A stretch of DNA of 64,000 nucleotides, from the NCBI GenBank assembly GCA_964501335.1, contig CAZCTC010000027.1, forward strand, positions 29,400-93,399, written 5' to 3'. Origin of the DNA: CAZCTC01 sp964501335. Lineage in GTDB: Bacteria; Chloroflexota; Anaerolineae; B4-G1; SLSP01. Made by a program: the position numbers and the translations under genes. The notes below the pieces were generated by a model. The model was not told where the DNA came from. It worked only from the letters and a program-made list of their open reading frames with translations, and did no database searches. The first letter of the stretch is position 1, and each line of letters opens with the position of its first letter. Below, in pieces: positions 37,473 to 46,862 of the stretch.

Positions 37473-37508
37473 AATTTTCAGGAATTTGTTTGAGAGGGAT
37501 TTTCTCTT

Positions 37509-38618
37509 ATGCCAATCAATGTTTGGGATTATCGTAAAGAGTATGAGATCGAGAAGGCCGAAATTTACGAGGCCATCGATCAGGTGATGCAGTCAGGGCG
37601 GTTGATTTTAGGGCCGAGTGTGAGCAATTTTGAAGCGGAGTTTGCTGCTTATTGCGGTGCGACGTATGGCGTGGGGGTAGATAACGGCACGGATGCGATC
37701 TGGGTGGGGTTGATGGGAATCGGGATTCAGCCCGGTGATGAAGTGATTACGGTGCCCAATACGGCGGTGCCGACTGTGTCGGCGATTACGACTGTGGGGG
37801 CGACGCCGCGCTTTGTGGATATCGATCCGGCGACTTATCTGATGGATACGACGCAACTGGAGGCGGCCATCACGCCCCGGACCCGGTGTATTTTGCCGGT
37901 GCATCTCTATGGCCAGTGTGTGAATATGGATGAGGTGCGGCGGGTGGCCGAGGCCCACAATTTATTGGTGTTTGAGGATTGTGCGCAGAGCCATGGGGCG
38001 ACTTTTAAGGGGCAGCGGGCCGGTTCGATGGGCCAGGCGGGATCGTTTTCTTTCTATCCGACGAAGGTGCTGGGCGCTTATGGCGACGGCGGGATGGTGA
38101 TTACGTCGGATGAAGCTTTCCATAAGAAGTTGCGTCGGCTGCGTTATTACGGGATGGATAAGACCTACTATGCCGAAGAGCATGGTTACAATTCCCGGCT
38201 GGATGAGTTGCAGGCCGAGATTTTGCGGCGTAAGCTGCGGCATATCGACGAGTATATCGCCCGACGGCAGGCGCTGGCGGCCCGCTATGATGCGTTGCTG
38301 GCGGATACCGATTTGATCCTGCCGAAGATCGGGGCGCACAACGGGCATGCTTACTATCTGTATGTGGTGCGGCATCCCCGGCGCGATGAGATTATGGAGC
38401 AGCTCAAGCGTTACGATATTTTCGTCAATGTCAGCTATCCCTGGCCGATCCATACGATGCGCGGTTATCTGCATTTGGGGTATCAGGAAGGGCAATTTCC
38501 GCAGACTGAGGCGGCGGCCCGGGAGATCTTCTCACTGCCGATGTATCCGACGTTGGCGGAAGAGGAACAGGATAAGGTGAGTCTGGCTTTGCATGAGATT
38601 CTGGCCCGGCTGTCATAG
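37509..38618 (+). CDS. DegT/DnrJ/EryC1/StrS-family sugar aminotransferase
   Basis: 369 aa, PLP-dependent. DNGTDAIWVGL, FEDCAQSHGATF and SFYPTKVLGAYGDGG are the family's cofactor and Schiff-base regions, with Lys186 as the PLP lysine; GYNSRLDELQA follows as expected. It would transfer an amino group from glutamate or glutamine to a 3-keto (or 4-keto) dTDP-sugar. Next to FdtA-type isomerases the likely product is a 3-amino-3,6-dideoxyhexose; with the 2,3-dehydratase a 3-amino-2,3,6-trideoxyhexose is also possible. GAGAGGG stands about ten bases before ATG 37509. No N-methyl- or N-acyltransferase is nearby; the GNAT fragment at the left edge is a distant candidate. Confidence 0.93.
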   Translation: MPINVWDYRKEYEIEKAEIYEAIDQVMQSGRLILGPSVSNFEAEFAAYCGATYGVGVDNGTDAIWVGLMGIGIQPGDEVITVPNTAVPTVSAITTVGATPRFVDIDPATYLMDTTQLEAAITPRTRCILPVHLYGQCVNMDEVRRVAEAHNLLVFEDCAQSHGATFKGQRAGSMGQAGSFSFYPTKVLGAYGDGGMVITSDEAFHKKLRRLRYYGMDKTYYAEEHGYNSRLDELQAEILRRKLRHIDEYIARRQALAARYDALLADTDLILPKIGAHNGHAYYLYVVRHPRRDEIMEQLKRYDIFVNVSYPWPIHTMRGYLHLGYQEGQFPQTEAAAREIFSLPMYPTLAEEEQDKVSLALHEILARLS

Positions 38619-38660
38619 GGCCGGGGCGGGCTATCGCTGAAACTTGCACGGAGGCACGCG

Positions 38661-39956
38661 TTGAAGTATCTGTTCACCACTCAGCCCGGAGTCGGTCATC
38701 TTAATCCCCTGGTTCCGATTGCCCGTGGATTGGCGGCGGAGGGCCATGAGGTTGCCGTGGCCTGTGCGGCCTCGTTTGTGCCGCGTGTGGAGGCTGCCGG
38801 GTTGCGGGCGATTCCAGCCGGGGTGGATTGGTTGCAGACGGCACCGGAACAGGCGTTCCCGGAAACGGAAGGGATGACCCCTTTTCAACGGGAACTCTTT
38901 TTGACCGATATTTTTGCCGATACCACGGCCCTGGCCATGGCCGGGGATTTGTTGGAGCTTTTCGAGAGCTGGCGGCCGGATGTGGTGGTGCGGGATGCGT
39001 ATGAATATGGTGGTTGTGCGGTGGCGGAGCGTTGGGATATCCCGCATGCGGTGGTGGATGTGGAATTTTACGTTCCTCCGTATGTGACGCGGCAGGGATT
39101 GGAGCAGCCGCTTTCTTATCTGCGCAGCGTGTGCGGGCTGTCGCCCGCTCCGGCCATGGAGATGTTGGAGCGCTATCTCTATCTGCCCTGTATTCCCCCC
39201 AGTTATCAATTTCCCGAATATCGCCTGCCGGAGGTGACGCATGCCCTGCGGCCGGCCTATCTCGATCCTTCCGGCTCTCAAACGTTGCCGGATTGGGTTC
39301 ACGGGCTGCCCGATCGGCCGCTGGTTTATGCCACAATGGGGACGACGTTTAACAATGTGCCCATGATTTTCCGGCAAATTATCGCGGGGCTGGCGGAGTT
39401 GCCGCTGAATTTGATTATTACGGTGGGCCGAAACCAGGATCCCCGGCAGTTCGATCCGTTGCCGGCGAATGTCCATGTCGAGCAGTTCATTCCGCAGGCG
39501 GCTTTGATGCCGCATTGTCAGGCCGTCATTGCCAACGGCGGCATGGGGACGAATCTGATTGCTTTGAGCTATGGGGTGCCGTTGTTGCTCATTCCGTTGA
39601 GCGGCCATCTGTTGTTGCATTCTTTGCGCTGTCGGGCTTTGGGAATCGGGCGGACGCTGAAATTGCCGACGGCGCTTTTTGAGGAGAGCGAGGCGGAGCT
39701 GGCGACCCTGCCGGATAACTATGTTACCCGGCAGGCCTGGTCGTTATTGCAGGATGATTCACCGGAGTTGACGCCGGAATCGATGGCGGCGGCGGTGATG
39801 GAGCTGGTGGAAGAACCGGAATACCGGCAGGCAGCACAGAAGATGCAGGTCGAGATGGCGAATCTGCCGGGACCGGATTATGCGGTAAGGTTGTTGGAGC
39901 GATTGGCCGTGGAGCGCGCTCCGATTCGAGGGGGATCTCTGGAGGTATCAGGATGA
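38661..39956 (+). CDS. Glycosyltransferase, GT1/UGT-like, second copy
   Basis: 431 aa with a TTG start (GGAGG at 38650-38654, six bases upstream). LFTTQPGVGHLNPLVPIARG at the N-terminus, FIPQAALMPHCQAVIANGG and PLSGHLLLHSLRCRAL in the donor half. It shares length and long stretches (DIPHAVV, LPLNLIITVGRNQDP) with the glycosyltransferase at 32478, so the two are paralogues bracketing the sugar genes. In the second, ITHGG is replaced by IANGG at the donor-binding site, which may change sugar or activity. The last codon overlaps the ATG of the ABC ATPase gene. Confidence 0.92.
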   Translation: MKYLFTTQPGVGHLNPLVPIARGLAAEGHEVAVACAASFVPRVEAAGLRAIPAGVDWLQTAPEQAFPETEGMTPFQRELFLTDIFADTTALAMAGDLLELFESWRPDVVVRDAYEYGGCAVAERWDIPHAVVDVEFYVPPYVTRQGLEQPLSYLRSVCGLSPAPAMEMLERYLYLPCIPPSYQFPEYRLPEVTHALRPAYLDPSGSQTLPDWVHGLPDRPLVYATMGTTFNNVPMIFRQIIAGLAELPLNLIITVGRNQDPRQFDPLPANVHVEQFIPQAALMPHCQAVIANGGMGTNLIALSYGVPLLLIPLSGHLLLHSLRCRALGIGRTLKLPTALFEESEAELATLPDNYVTRQAWSLLQDDSPELTPESMAAAVMELVEEPEYRQAAQKMQVEMANLPGPDYAVRLLERLAVERAPIRGGSLEVSG

Positions 39957-40846
39957 AGGGAAAGAAAAATTCGCCGGTTCCGATGGCCAGTCGCACGCCT
40001 GAAAAGCCGGCTGTGCCGACCGTCCAACCGACGTCGGTCGTTGCAGTAGGGAAAGAAACTCCGGTCGTGGTGCCGGCGGCTCCGGTCGAGAAGGCGCCGG
40101 CGGCGGAGCCTGCATCGACTGAGAACGGGCCGAAAAAATCGTTGTTGATCGATATCCGGCAAGTGGTGAAAGATTATGCCATCGGCGGGGGGGTTTTTCG
40201 GGCGCTCAAGGGCGTTAGCCTGACCGTGGAGCCGGGGGAGTTCGTGGGGGTAATCGGAAAGTCCGGCTGTGGTAAATCTACCCTGATCAATATGATTACC
40301 GGGATCGATCGGCCCTCCGGCGGAGAAGTCTGGGTGGCCGGGACTCCGGTCCATACCCTCAGCGAAGGGCAGATTGCCGTGTGGCGTGGCAAGACGGTCG
40401 GCGTGGTGTTTCAGTTTTTTCAGCTGCTGCCGACGCTTTCGGTGATTGAGAATGTGATGCTGCCGATGGATTTTTGTAACCTTTACAAGCCGCGCGAACG
40501 CCGGGAGCGGGCGCTGGCCTTGCTGACCCAGATGGAAATGGACGGGCAGGCGGATAAATTGCCGTCGGCGCTGTCGGGGGGGCAACAGCAGCGGGTGGCG
40601 ATTGCCCGGGCGCTGTCTAACGATCCGCCGATTCTGGTGGCGGATGAGCCGACCGGGAATTTGGATTCTGCGACGGCGAAGTCGGTCTTTAAATTGTTTT
40701 ACAGTCTGGTGGATCAGGGCAAGACAATTGTGATGGTGACCCATGATAGCGATCTGGCCCGGCGGGTGAGTCGGGTTGTGCGGTTGCTGGACGGGGAGAT
40801 TGTCGAACAGATCCGGCAGACGCCTGAAAAGGGAGACCATGCTTAA
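39953..40846 (+). CDS. ABC transporter ATP-binding protein, MacB/LolD type
   Basis: 297 aa. Residues 1-60 are a proline/alanine/valine/lysine-rich, probably disordered extension not usual in the family. The ATPase domain follows: Walker A GKSGCGKSTL, signature LSGGQQQRVAIARAL, Walker B ILVADEPTGNLD, H-loop VMVTHDSDLA. It overlaps the glycosyltransferase gene by four bases and the permease gene by eight, so the three are translated together. With the FtsX-like permease it would export the glycosylated product or move a lipid intermediate. Confidence 0.93.
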   Translation: MKGKKNSPVPMASRTPEKPAVPTVQPTSVVAVGKETPVVVPAAPVEKAPAAEPASTENGPKKSLLIDIRQVVKDYAIGGGVFRALKGVSLTVEPGEFVGVIGKSGCGKSTLINMITGIDRPSGGEVWVAGTPVHTLSEGQIAVWRGKTVGVVFQFFQLLPTLSVIENVMLPMDFCNLYKPRERRERALALLTQMEMDGQADKLPSALSGGQQQRVAIARALSNDPPILVADEPTGNLDSATAKSVFKLFYSLVDQGKTIVMVTHDSDLARRVSRVVRLLDGEIVEQIRQTPEKGDHA

Positions 40847-43283
40847 TCCGCGCTGGAAGAAAGTATTCCGCGATATCTGGAGCAACAAGACCCGTGCGCT
40901 GCTGGTGATCCTTTCCATTGCGGTCGGCGGCTTTGCTTTGGGGACGGTGTTGCATTTGCAGGTGCTGGTCGGCGGGGATCTGGTGCAGAGCTATCGGGAT
41001 GTCTCTCCGGCCCAGATTGTGATCTATACGGAAGAGGGGTTCGATCAGGATTTTATCGCCGCTATGCGCCGGGCGCCGGGCGTGGCGGCCGTGCAGGGGC
41101 GGCGGAGTATGATCATGAAGTTCCGCCGTACCGACAACGATACCTGGTATGCAATTCAGCTCTTTGCCCTGGAAGATTACGAGAACATTGAAGTCAATAA
41201 GGTCAAACCGGAGCGGATTTTCGATCCCGATCCCGGGTTATGGCCGCAGCCCAATGTCTGGCCTCCGCCGAAGCATGCCTTGTTGCTGGAACGAACTTCA
41301 TTGTTGATGGATTCGTTGGGGTTAGGGGCGCATGTGAAGCAGGGCGATTCGATTTTCCTGGAGACGCCGACGGGGAAGGTGCGGGAAGTGCCGCTGGTCG
41401 GCCTCTGTTACGATCTGTCGCGGGCCCCGGCCACGTTCAGTGGGATGGCGGCGGGGTATGTTTCCTTTGATACCCTGGAATGGCTGGGCTTGCCGCAAAA
41501 TTTCAATGAGCTGCACATTGTCGCTGACGGCAGTTATGCGAGTTGGGCGCAGCTCAAAGTCTTGGGGCGGCAATTGCAGGACCGGGTGGAGCGTAGCGGT
41601 TATACCGTGACCAAACTGGATGTGCCCGAACCCGGCAAACTGCCGATGGATGGGCTGTTCCGGGCTATTACATTGATCCTGGGATCGATGGGCGCCTTTT
41701 CGCTCTTCCTGGCGGTTTTTCTGGTGATCAATACTATCTCGGCCCTGTTGACTCAGCAGGTGCGCCAGATTGGTGTGATGAAGGCTGTGGGCGCCCGTGA
41801 GGATCAACTGATCGGGATGTATCTGACCATGATTGTGGTTTTCGGAGTGGTTTCGGTATTGATTTCAGCGCCGTCGGCGGCTTACATTGCCGAGGCGGCT
41901 GTTCATTTGCTTTCTTATTTCATCAATTATCAGATGAGTGCGTTCCGGGTGGCGCCGGAAGTCATTGTGGTGCAGTTGCTGGTGGGAGTGCTGGTGCCGG
42001 TACTGGCCGGGATCTATCCGGTGTTGGCCGGGGCACGGATTACCGTACGGGAGGCGATTGCCAGTCAGGGATTGGGCGGCGGCAGTTTCGGCGGCAGCCG
42101 GTTTGATCGATGGATCGAGTCGATTCGGGGATTGCCGCGGCCGATATTGCTTTCGGTGCGCAACACTTTCCGGCGGAAGTGGCGGTTGATTTTGACGCTG
42201 GCGACGCTGATCCTGGCGGGAGCCGTTTTTATTGGGGTGACTTCGGTGCGCAGTTCGATGGATGCCACGATGAACGATCTGTTCAAGTATTGGCAGTTCG
42301 ATGTCCAGATTCAGTTTGCGCGATCTTATCGGCTGGAACGGGTGGCGGGGTTGATCCGGCTGGTGCCGGGGGTGGTGGAAATGGAAGGCTGGGCCAGTAC
42401 TTCATCCTATCGACTGCGCCCGGACGGCAGTGAAGGCGAGAGTTTCTCGATTACTGCGCCGCCCTTGAATTCCAAATTTATTCAGCCGCAGCTGGTGGCC
42501 GGGCGGTGGTTACAGTCCGGGGATACCAATCAGATGGTGATCAACCTTAATTTATGGAAACAAGAGCCTGATATCAAGATGGGCGATTCCATCGTGATCC
42601 GGTTGGACGGTCGGGATACGACCTGGCAGGTGGTGGGAGCGGTCAAGATGGTGGGGGATAATCTGGCGGCTTTTACGACCTACGATTCCCTGGTGCAGGC
42701 GGTACGGGATGTCGGTTCGGCGAGCAGTGTGCAGATTTTGATTTCCCCCAACGATGCGGTCAATCAGGTGCGGATGGCGAAGTTGATCGAGGCGCAGCTG
42801 ACGGCGGCCGGGCTGGATGTGACCAGCAAGTATACCAATGTCGAACTGCGGCAGCAGAGCGCCACCCTTTTTGATATCATTGCTACGTTGCTGATGGTGA
42901 TGTCGGTATTGATGGCTGTGGTCGGGGGATTGGGACTGGCGGGGACGATGAGCCTGAATGTGTTGGAGCGGACCCGGGAGATCGGGGTGATGCGTGCGGT
43001 CGGGGCATCCGATCAAGCGTTGCTGCAGGTCTTTATGATCGAGGGGATGTTTATCGGGGTGCTGAGTTGGATTGGGGGCTTTGTGCTTTCGATTCCAGTG
43101 GGGGCTATTCTCAGTTATGAGGTCGGCGTGCAGTTTTTAAATACGCCGCTCAGTTATCAGTTTTCATTGGCGGGAGCTGTGGTCTGGTTGGTATTGGTGC
43201 TGATCCTTTCGGCGATCTCCACCTTCTTGCCGGCACAACGTGCTGCTGCTTTGAGCGTGCGTGAGGTGCTGGCCTACGAATAA
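40839..43283 (+). CDS. FtsX-like ABC permease (MacB family), duplicated core
   Basis: 814 aa from ATG 40839 (GGGAGA three bases upstream, inside the end of the ATPase gene). An N-terminal helix (RALLVILSIAVGGFALGTVL) is followed by a large extracytoplasmic domain, three helices around 280-420 (INTISALLTQQVRQIGVMKAVGA, the FtsX consensus), a second anchor helix (RKWRLILTLATLILAGAVFIG), a second external domain and three C-terminal helices with ERTREIGVMRAVGAS. This double FtsX layout fits permeases that act with the MacB-type ATPase just upstream, in export of antibiotics, lipids or peptides. Probably product efflux or self-protection. Confidence 0.9.
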   Translation: MLNPRWKKVFRDIWSNKTRALLVILSIAVGGFALGTVLHLQVLVGGDLVQSYRDVSPAQIVIYTEEGFDQDFIAAMRRAPGVAAVQGRRSMIMKFRRTDNDTWYAIQLFALEDYENIEVNKVKPERIFDPDPGLWPQPNVWPPPKHALLLERTSLLMDSLGLGAHVKQGDSIFLETPTGKVREVPLVGLCYDLSRAPATFSGMAAGYVSFDTLEWLGLPQNFNELHIVADGSYASWAQLKVLGRQLQDRVERSGYTVTKLDVPEPGKLPMDGLFRAITLILGSMGAFSLFLAVFLVINTISALLTQQVRQIGVMKAVGAREDQLIGMYLTMIVVFGVVSVLISAPSAAYIAEAAVHLLSYFINYQMSAFRVAPEVIVVQLLVGVLVPVLAGIYPVLAGARITVREAIASQGLGGGSFGGSRFDRWIESIRGLPRPILLSVRNTFRRKWRLILTLATLILAGAVFIGVTSVRSSMDATMNDLFKYWQFDVQIQFARSYRLERVAGLIRLVPGVVEMEGWASTSSYRLRPDGSEGESFSITAPPLNSKFIQPQLVAGRWLQSGDTNQMVINLNLWKQEPDIKMGDSIVIRLDGRDTTWQVVGAVKMVGDNLAAFTTYDSLVQAVRDVGSASSVQILISPNDAVNQVRMAKLIEAQLTAAGLDVTSKYTNVELRQQSATLFDIIATLLMVMSVLMAVVGGLGLAGTMSLNVLERTREIGVMRAVGASDQALLQVFMIEGMFIGVLSWIGGFVLSIPVGAILSYEVGVQFLNTPLSYQFSLAGAVVWLVLVLILSAISTFLPAQRAAALSVREVLAYE

Positions 43284-43327
43284 CCGCGTCAGCATATATT
43301 TTGAGCCCTACAACGAAAGGATACGGG

Positions 43328-45031
43328 ATGTCTGAGAAGGTCTTTGAAAAACCAGCGCAAGTGAGTTTCAGTGAGAATGGTCCAGCTCGGGAGCCGGTGA
43401 CGGTTTGCGGGGAAGGATTAACGATCGATGCGGTCGTGGCTGTAGCTCGGGGGCACGTGCCGATGGTGGTGACCGAGGCTCCGGAGGTGATCGAACGGGT
43501 GCAGGCGGCCTGCGATTATATTGAGGAGGCTGCGCGGTGTGGTCATCCTATCTACGGGGTGACCTCGGGATTTGGCGGAATGGCCAATGTGGTGATCGAT
43601 CCTGACGATGCTGCGGAGCTGCAGGACAATATTGTCTGGTATCACAAGACCGGAGCCGGGAATCCTTTGCCGTTCACGGATGTGCGGGCGGCGATGTTAT
43701 TGCGGGCCAACACCTTGATGCAGGGCGCGTCCGGGGTGCGGATGGAGTTGATCCAGCGCATTGCGACGTTCCTCAATGCCGGGGTGACCCCGCATGTGCC
43801 TGAGATGGGCTCGATCGGGGCCAGCGGCGATCTGGTGCCGCTGACCTATATCACCGGGGCGTTGATCGGGTTGGATCCCTGCTTTACGGTGGATTTCAAC
43901 GGAGAGACCCTGGATGCTTCGACGGCGCTGAACCGGTTGGGGCTGGAGCGGTTACGGTTGCGGCCCAAGGAAGGGCTGGCGATGATCAACGGGACTTCGG
44001 TGATGACCGGGGTGGCCGCCAACTGTGTTTATGAGGCGCGGATTTTGTTGTCGGTGATGCTGGCGGCTCATGCATTGAGCATTCAGGCTTTGCAGGGGAC
44101 CAATCAGTCGTTCCATCCGTTTATCCATCAGCGGAAGCCGCATCCGGGGCAGCTGTGGACGGCGGAGAAGATGTTGCAACTGCTGAATGGGTCGCAGATG
44201 AGTCGGGACGAGCTGGACGGGCGCCACGAATATCGCGGTGAGGAATTGATCCAGGATCGCTATTCGATGCGTTGTCTGGCGCAGTTTATCGGGCCGGTGG
44301 TCGAAGGGATGCAGGAGATCACCCGCAAGGTGGAGATCGAGATCAATTCGGCGACGGATAATCCTTTGATCGATTACGAACATCAGGCGACCTATCACGG
44401 CGGCAATTTCCTGGGTGAATATATCGGCGTGACGATGGATCAGCTGCGTTATTACATCGGATTGCTGGCCAAGCATATGGATACCCAGCTTTCGCTGATG
44501 ATTGCGCCGCAGTTCAACTCCGGTCTGCCGGCCTGTCTGATCGGCAATCCAGAGCGGCGGGTGAATATGGGGTTGAAGGGGTTGCAGATTGCCGCCAATT
44601 CCATTATGCCGTTGTTGACCTATTACGGGCAGCCGATTGCGGACCGCTTTCCGACGCATGCGGAACAGTTCAATCAGAATATCAACAGCCAGGGGTTCAA
44701 TTCGGCCAATCTGGCGCGCCGTTCTGTGGATGTTTTCCGGGATTATACGGCGATGGCGTTGATGTTTGTGGTGCAGGGGGTGGATTTGCGGACGAAGCTG
44801 ATTTCCGGCCATTACGATGCCCGCAAGCTGCTTTCTCCGACGTCGGCCGCTGTTTATGAAGCGGTGCGGAGTGTGGTGCAGGCGCCACCTTCGATGAAGC
44901 GGCCTTTTATTTGGGACGACAATGAACAGGCGCTGGATCAATACATTCAGCGGATTGTGGCGGACATTGCGGTCGAAGGGCAGATCCCGGCGGCGGTGGC
45001 GTGGCTGACGGATGAGTTGAAGCAGAAGTAA
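43328..45031 (+). CDS. Aromatic amino acid ammonia-lyase or 2,3-aminomutase (MIO enzyme, HAL/PAL family)
   Basis: 567 aa from ATG 43328 (AAAGG upstream). The Ala165-Ser166-Gly167 triad in GSIGASGDLVPL forms the MIO cofactor; Tyr76 in HPIYGVTSGFGG is the catalytic base; NGTSVMTG and the SATDNPLI region complete the active site. These enzymes turn Phe, Tyr or His into cinnamate, coumarate or urocanate, or, as aminomutases in natural-product clusters, into the beta-amino acid. The selectivity position reads DNIVWYHKTG, not the FL of plant PAL or HL of tyrosine lyases, so the substrate is open. Followed 27 bp later by an acyl-CoA ligase, which favours a cinnamate or beta-aryl acid building block for the assembly line. 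Confidence 0.9.
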   Translation: MSEKVFEKPAQVSFSENGPAREPVTVCGEGLTIDAVVAVARGHVPMVVTEAPEVIERVQAACDYIEEAARCGHPIYGVTSGFGGMANVVIDPDDAAELQDNIVWYHKTGAGNPLPFTDVRAAMLLRANTLMQGASGVRMELIQRIATFLNAGVTPHVPEMGSIGASGDLVPLTYITGALIGLDPCFTVDFNGETLDASTALNRLGLERLRLRPKEGLAMINGTSVMTGVAANCVYEARILLSVMLAAHALSIQALQGTNQSFHPFIHQRKPHPGQLWTAEKMLQLLNGSQMSRDELDGRHEYRGEELIQDRYSMRCLAQFIGPVVEGMQEITRKVEIEINSATDNPLIDYEHQATYHGGNFLGEYIGVTMDQLRYYIGLLAKHMDTQLSLMIAPQFNSGLPACLIGNPERRVNMGLKGLQIAANSIMPLLTYYGQPIADRFPTHAEQFNQNINSQGFNSANLARRSVDVFRDYTAMALMFVVQGVDLRTKLISGHYDARKLLSPTSAAVYEAVRSVVQAPPSMKRPFIWDDNEQALDQYIQRIVADIAVEGQIPAAVAWLTDELKQK

Positions 45032-45058
45032 AAAATCCCGTACCGAAGGAAAATCCAG

Positions 45059-46570
45059 ATGAACATAGCCTACAATGTGGAGCGGGCCCGGCGGTTCTTT
45101 CCTAACAAGGTGGCGTTGCGTTTTGAAGGCCGTTCGTATACCTACCAGGATCTGGATCAGCAGGTCAATCGGATGGCTAACGGATTGCGTAGTCTGGGAA
45201 TCGGAAAAGGGGATCGGGTGGCGATTTATCTGCCCAACTGCCCGGAGTTTGTGATTTCCTATCTGGCGATCTTGAAGCTGGGAGGGATTGCAGTTTCGGT
45301 CAATGCGATGTTGAAGCGGGAAGAGGTCCTGTTCATTTTGCAGGACAGCGGTTCGCAGGTGATCGTTACGACTGAGGGGTTGCGGCCGATGGTGCCGTTC
45401 GGCGAGGCGCCGGATCTGCGGCATATCATTATTGCCGAAGGCGAGAAGCTGGACGGCATCGGGATGGCCGATTTCATGGCGCTGGGCTCTTCAGAGGCCC
45501 GGGCGCTGCCGATGGAGATGCAGGAGCCGGCGTCGATCGTTTATACGTCGGGGACGACGGGGATTCCTAAAGGGGCGACTCTGTCTCATGGCAATGTGAT
45601 CTCCAACGCTTATTCCAAAGTGCATTACTGCGGAATGCGGCCCAGCGATCGCATGTTGCTTTATCTGCCGATGTTTCACTGTTTCGGGCAGAATGCCATT
45701 CTGAACAGCGGGCTTTTTGCCTGTGCCACGCTGGTGTTGCAACGACGGTTTGATCTGGAACGTACCATGAAAATGGTTTCGGATGAAGCCGTGACGATGT
45801 TCTTCGCGGTGCCGACTATTTATGTGCGGATGTTGAGTGTCGATCCTCAGGCATATGATTTGAGTTCGGTGCGGTATTACCTTTCGGGGGCGGCGGTGCT
45901 GCATGAGGAGATTGCCCGACGCTGGTTGGAGTCCTACGGCCAACTGATCTATGTGGGGTACGGGTTGACGGAGACCTCGCCGTTTGCCAGCTATAATCAC
46001 GATTTGAAGTATAAGTTCGGTTCGGTGGGCACGGCCATCGAAAATGTCGAGATGAAGATCGTGAGCATTGAGGATGGGCAGGATGTCGAGCCCGGGACTT
46101 CGGGAGAGATCGTGATCCGCGGGCCCAATGTGATGCTGGGCTACTGGAACCGACCGGAAGAGACGGCGCAGGCCTTGCAGAACGGGTGGTTCCATTCCGG
46201 CGATATCGGAGTGATGGACGAAGAGGGTTACTTCTTTGTGGTGGACCGGTTGAAGGATATGATCAATGTATCCGGGTTCAAGGTCTATCCGGCGGAAGTG
46301 GAAAACGTCCTGTACCGGCATCCGGCAGTGGCCGAGGCGGCTGTCTATGGGGTGCCGGATGTGGAGCATGGGGAGTATGTGAAGGCGCGGATTGTACTCA
46401 AGCCGGGGTTCGAGCATGTCTCGGGAGGGGAGATCATTCTTTTCTGCCGGGAGCATATGGCGGTTTACAAGGCGCCGCGCAGTGTGGAATTTGTCAGCAG
46501 CATTCCGAAGAATGCGCCGGGCAAAGTGTTGAAGCGGGTGATCCGCCAGGAAGATTCGGGGCGGGGATGA
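45059..46570 (+). CDS. Acyl/aryl-CoA ligase (AMP-forming)
   Basis: 503 aa class I adenylate-forming enzyme: IVYTSGTTGIPKGATLSHGN (ATP loop), GYGLTETSP, SGDIGVMDEEGYFFVVDRLK, and the C-terminal catalytic lysine in NAPGKVLKR. It activates a carboxylic acid as acyl-AMP and passes it to CoA. The sequence is of the general long-chain/4-coumarate ligase type; with the MIO lyase just upstream a cinnamic-type acid is the natural guess, while a fatty acid for the FAAL pathway is the alternative. GAAGGA stands eight bases before ATG 45059. Followed by a strong hairpin (46585-46620). Confidence 0.9.
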   Translation: MNIAYNVERARRFFPNKVALRFEGRSYTYQDLDQQVNRMANGLRSLGIGKGDRVAIYLPNCPEFVISYLAILKLGGIAVSVNAMLKREEVLFILQDSGSQVIVTTEGLRPMVPFGEAPDLRHIIIAEGEKLDGIGMADFMALGSSEARALPMEMQEPASIVYTSGTTGIPKGATLSHGNVISNAYSKVHYCGMRPSDRMLLYLPMFHCFGQNAILNSGLFACATLVLQRRFDLERTMKMVSDEAVTMFFAVPTIYVRMLSVDPQAYDLSSVRYYLSGAAVLHEEIARRWLESYGQLIYVGYGLTETSPFASYNHDLKYKFGSVGTAIENVEMKIVSIEDGQDVEPGTSGEIVIRGPNVMLGYWNRPEETAQALQNGWFHSGDIGVMDEEGYFFVVDRLKDMINVSGFKVYPAEVENVLYRHPAVAEAAVYGVPDVEHGEYVKARIVLKPGFEHVSGGEIILFCREHMAVYKAPRSVEFVSSIPKNAPGKVLKRVIRQEDSGRG

Positions 46571-46584
46571 GTTTATTCTATATT

Positions 46585-46620
46585 TATTTTCGCGTGCCCC
46601 GAAGGGGGCACGCGAAAATA
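46585..46620. terminator. Perfect 16-bp hairpin with A/T ends
   Basis: TATTTTCGCGTGCCCC (46585-46600) and GGGGCACGCGAAAATA (46605-46620) pair fully around the loop GAAG, followed by an A-rich stretch. It sits in the 73-bp gap between the ligase and mbtH genes and could terminate, process or stabilise transcripts here. Compared with the TCTG family it lacks the TCTG loop and the flank. Confidence 0.65.
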
Positions 46621-46643
46621 AAAAAATCTAAAAGAGGTGAACA

Positions 46644-46850
46644 ATGGCTGAAGATCGTGATGACGGCATTATCTATAAAGTCGTGGTTAACCATGAAGAG
46701 CAATATTCGATCTGGTTTGCGGATCGGGAATTGCCCTTGGGCTGGCGTGAGGTCGGGAAACAGGGCACGAAAGCCGAATGTCTGGCTTACATTGAAGAAG
46801 TCTGGACAGATATGCGGCCTTTGAGTTTGCGAAAGCAAATGGAAGGGTAG
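46644..46850 (+). CDS. mbtH: MbtH-like protein
   Basis: 68 aa. YKVVVNHEEQYSIWFADRELPLGW and YIEEVWTDMRP are the family signature (N-x-E-x-Q-x-S-x-W and W-T-D-M-R-P). MbtH proteins bind NRPS adenylation domains and are often needed for their folding or activity, so this is the expected helper for the A domains of this cluster. AGAGGTG at 46632-46638 precedes ATG 46644. It stands far from the NRPS genes but on the same strand. The ORF in another frame that overlaps it is a shadow. Confidence 0.96.
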   Translation: MAEDRDDGIIYKVVVNHEEQYSIWFADRELPLGWREVGKQGTKAECLAYIEEVWTDMRPLSLRKQMEG

Positions 46851-46862
46851 AGAGGATTCAGG

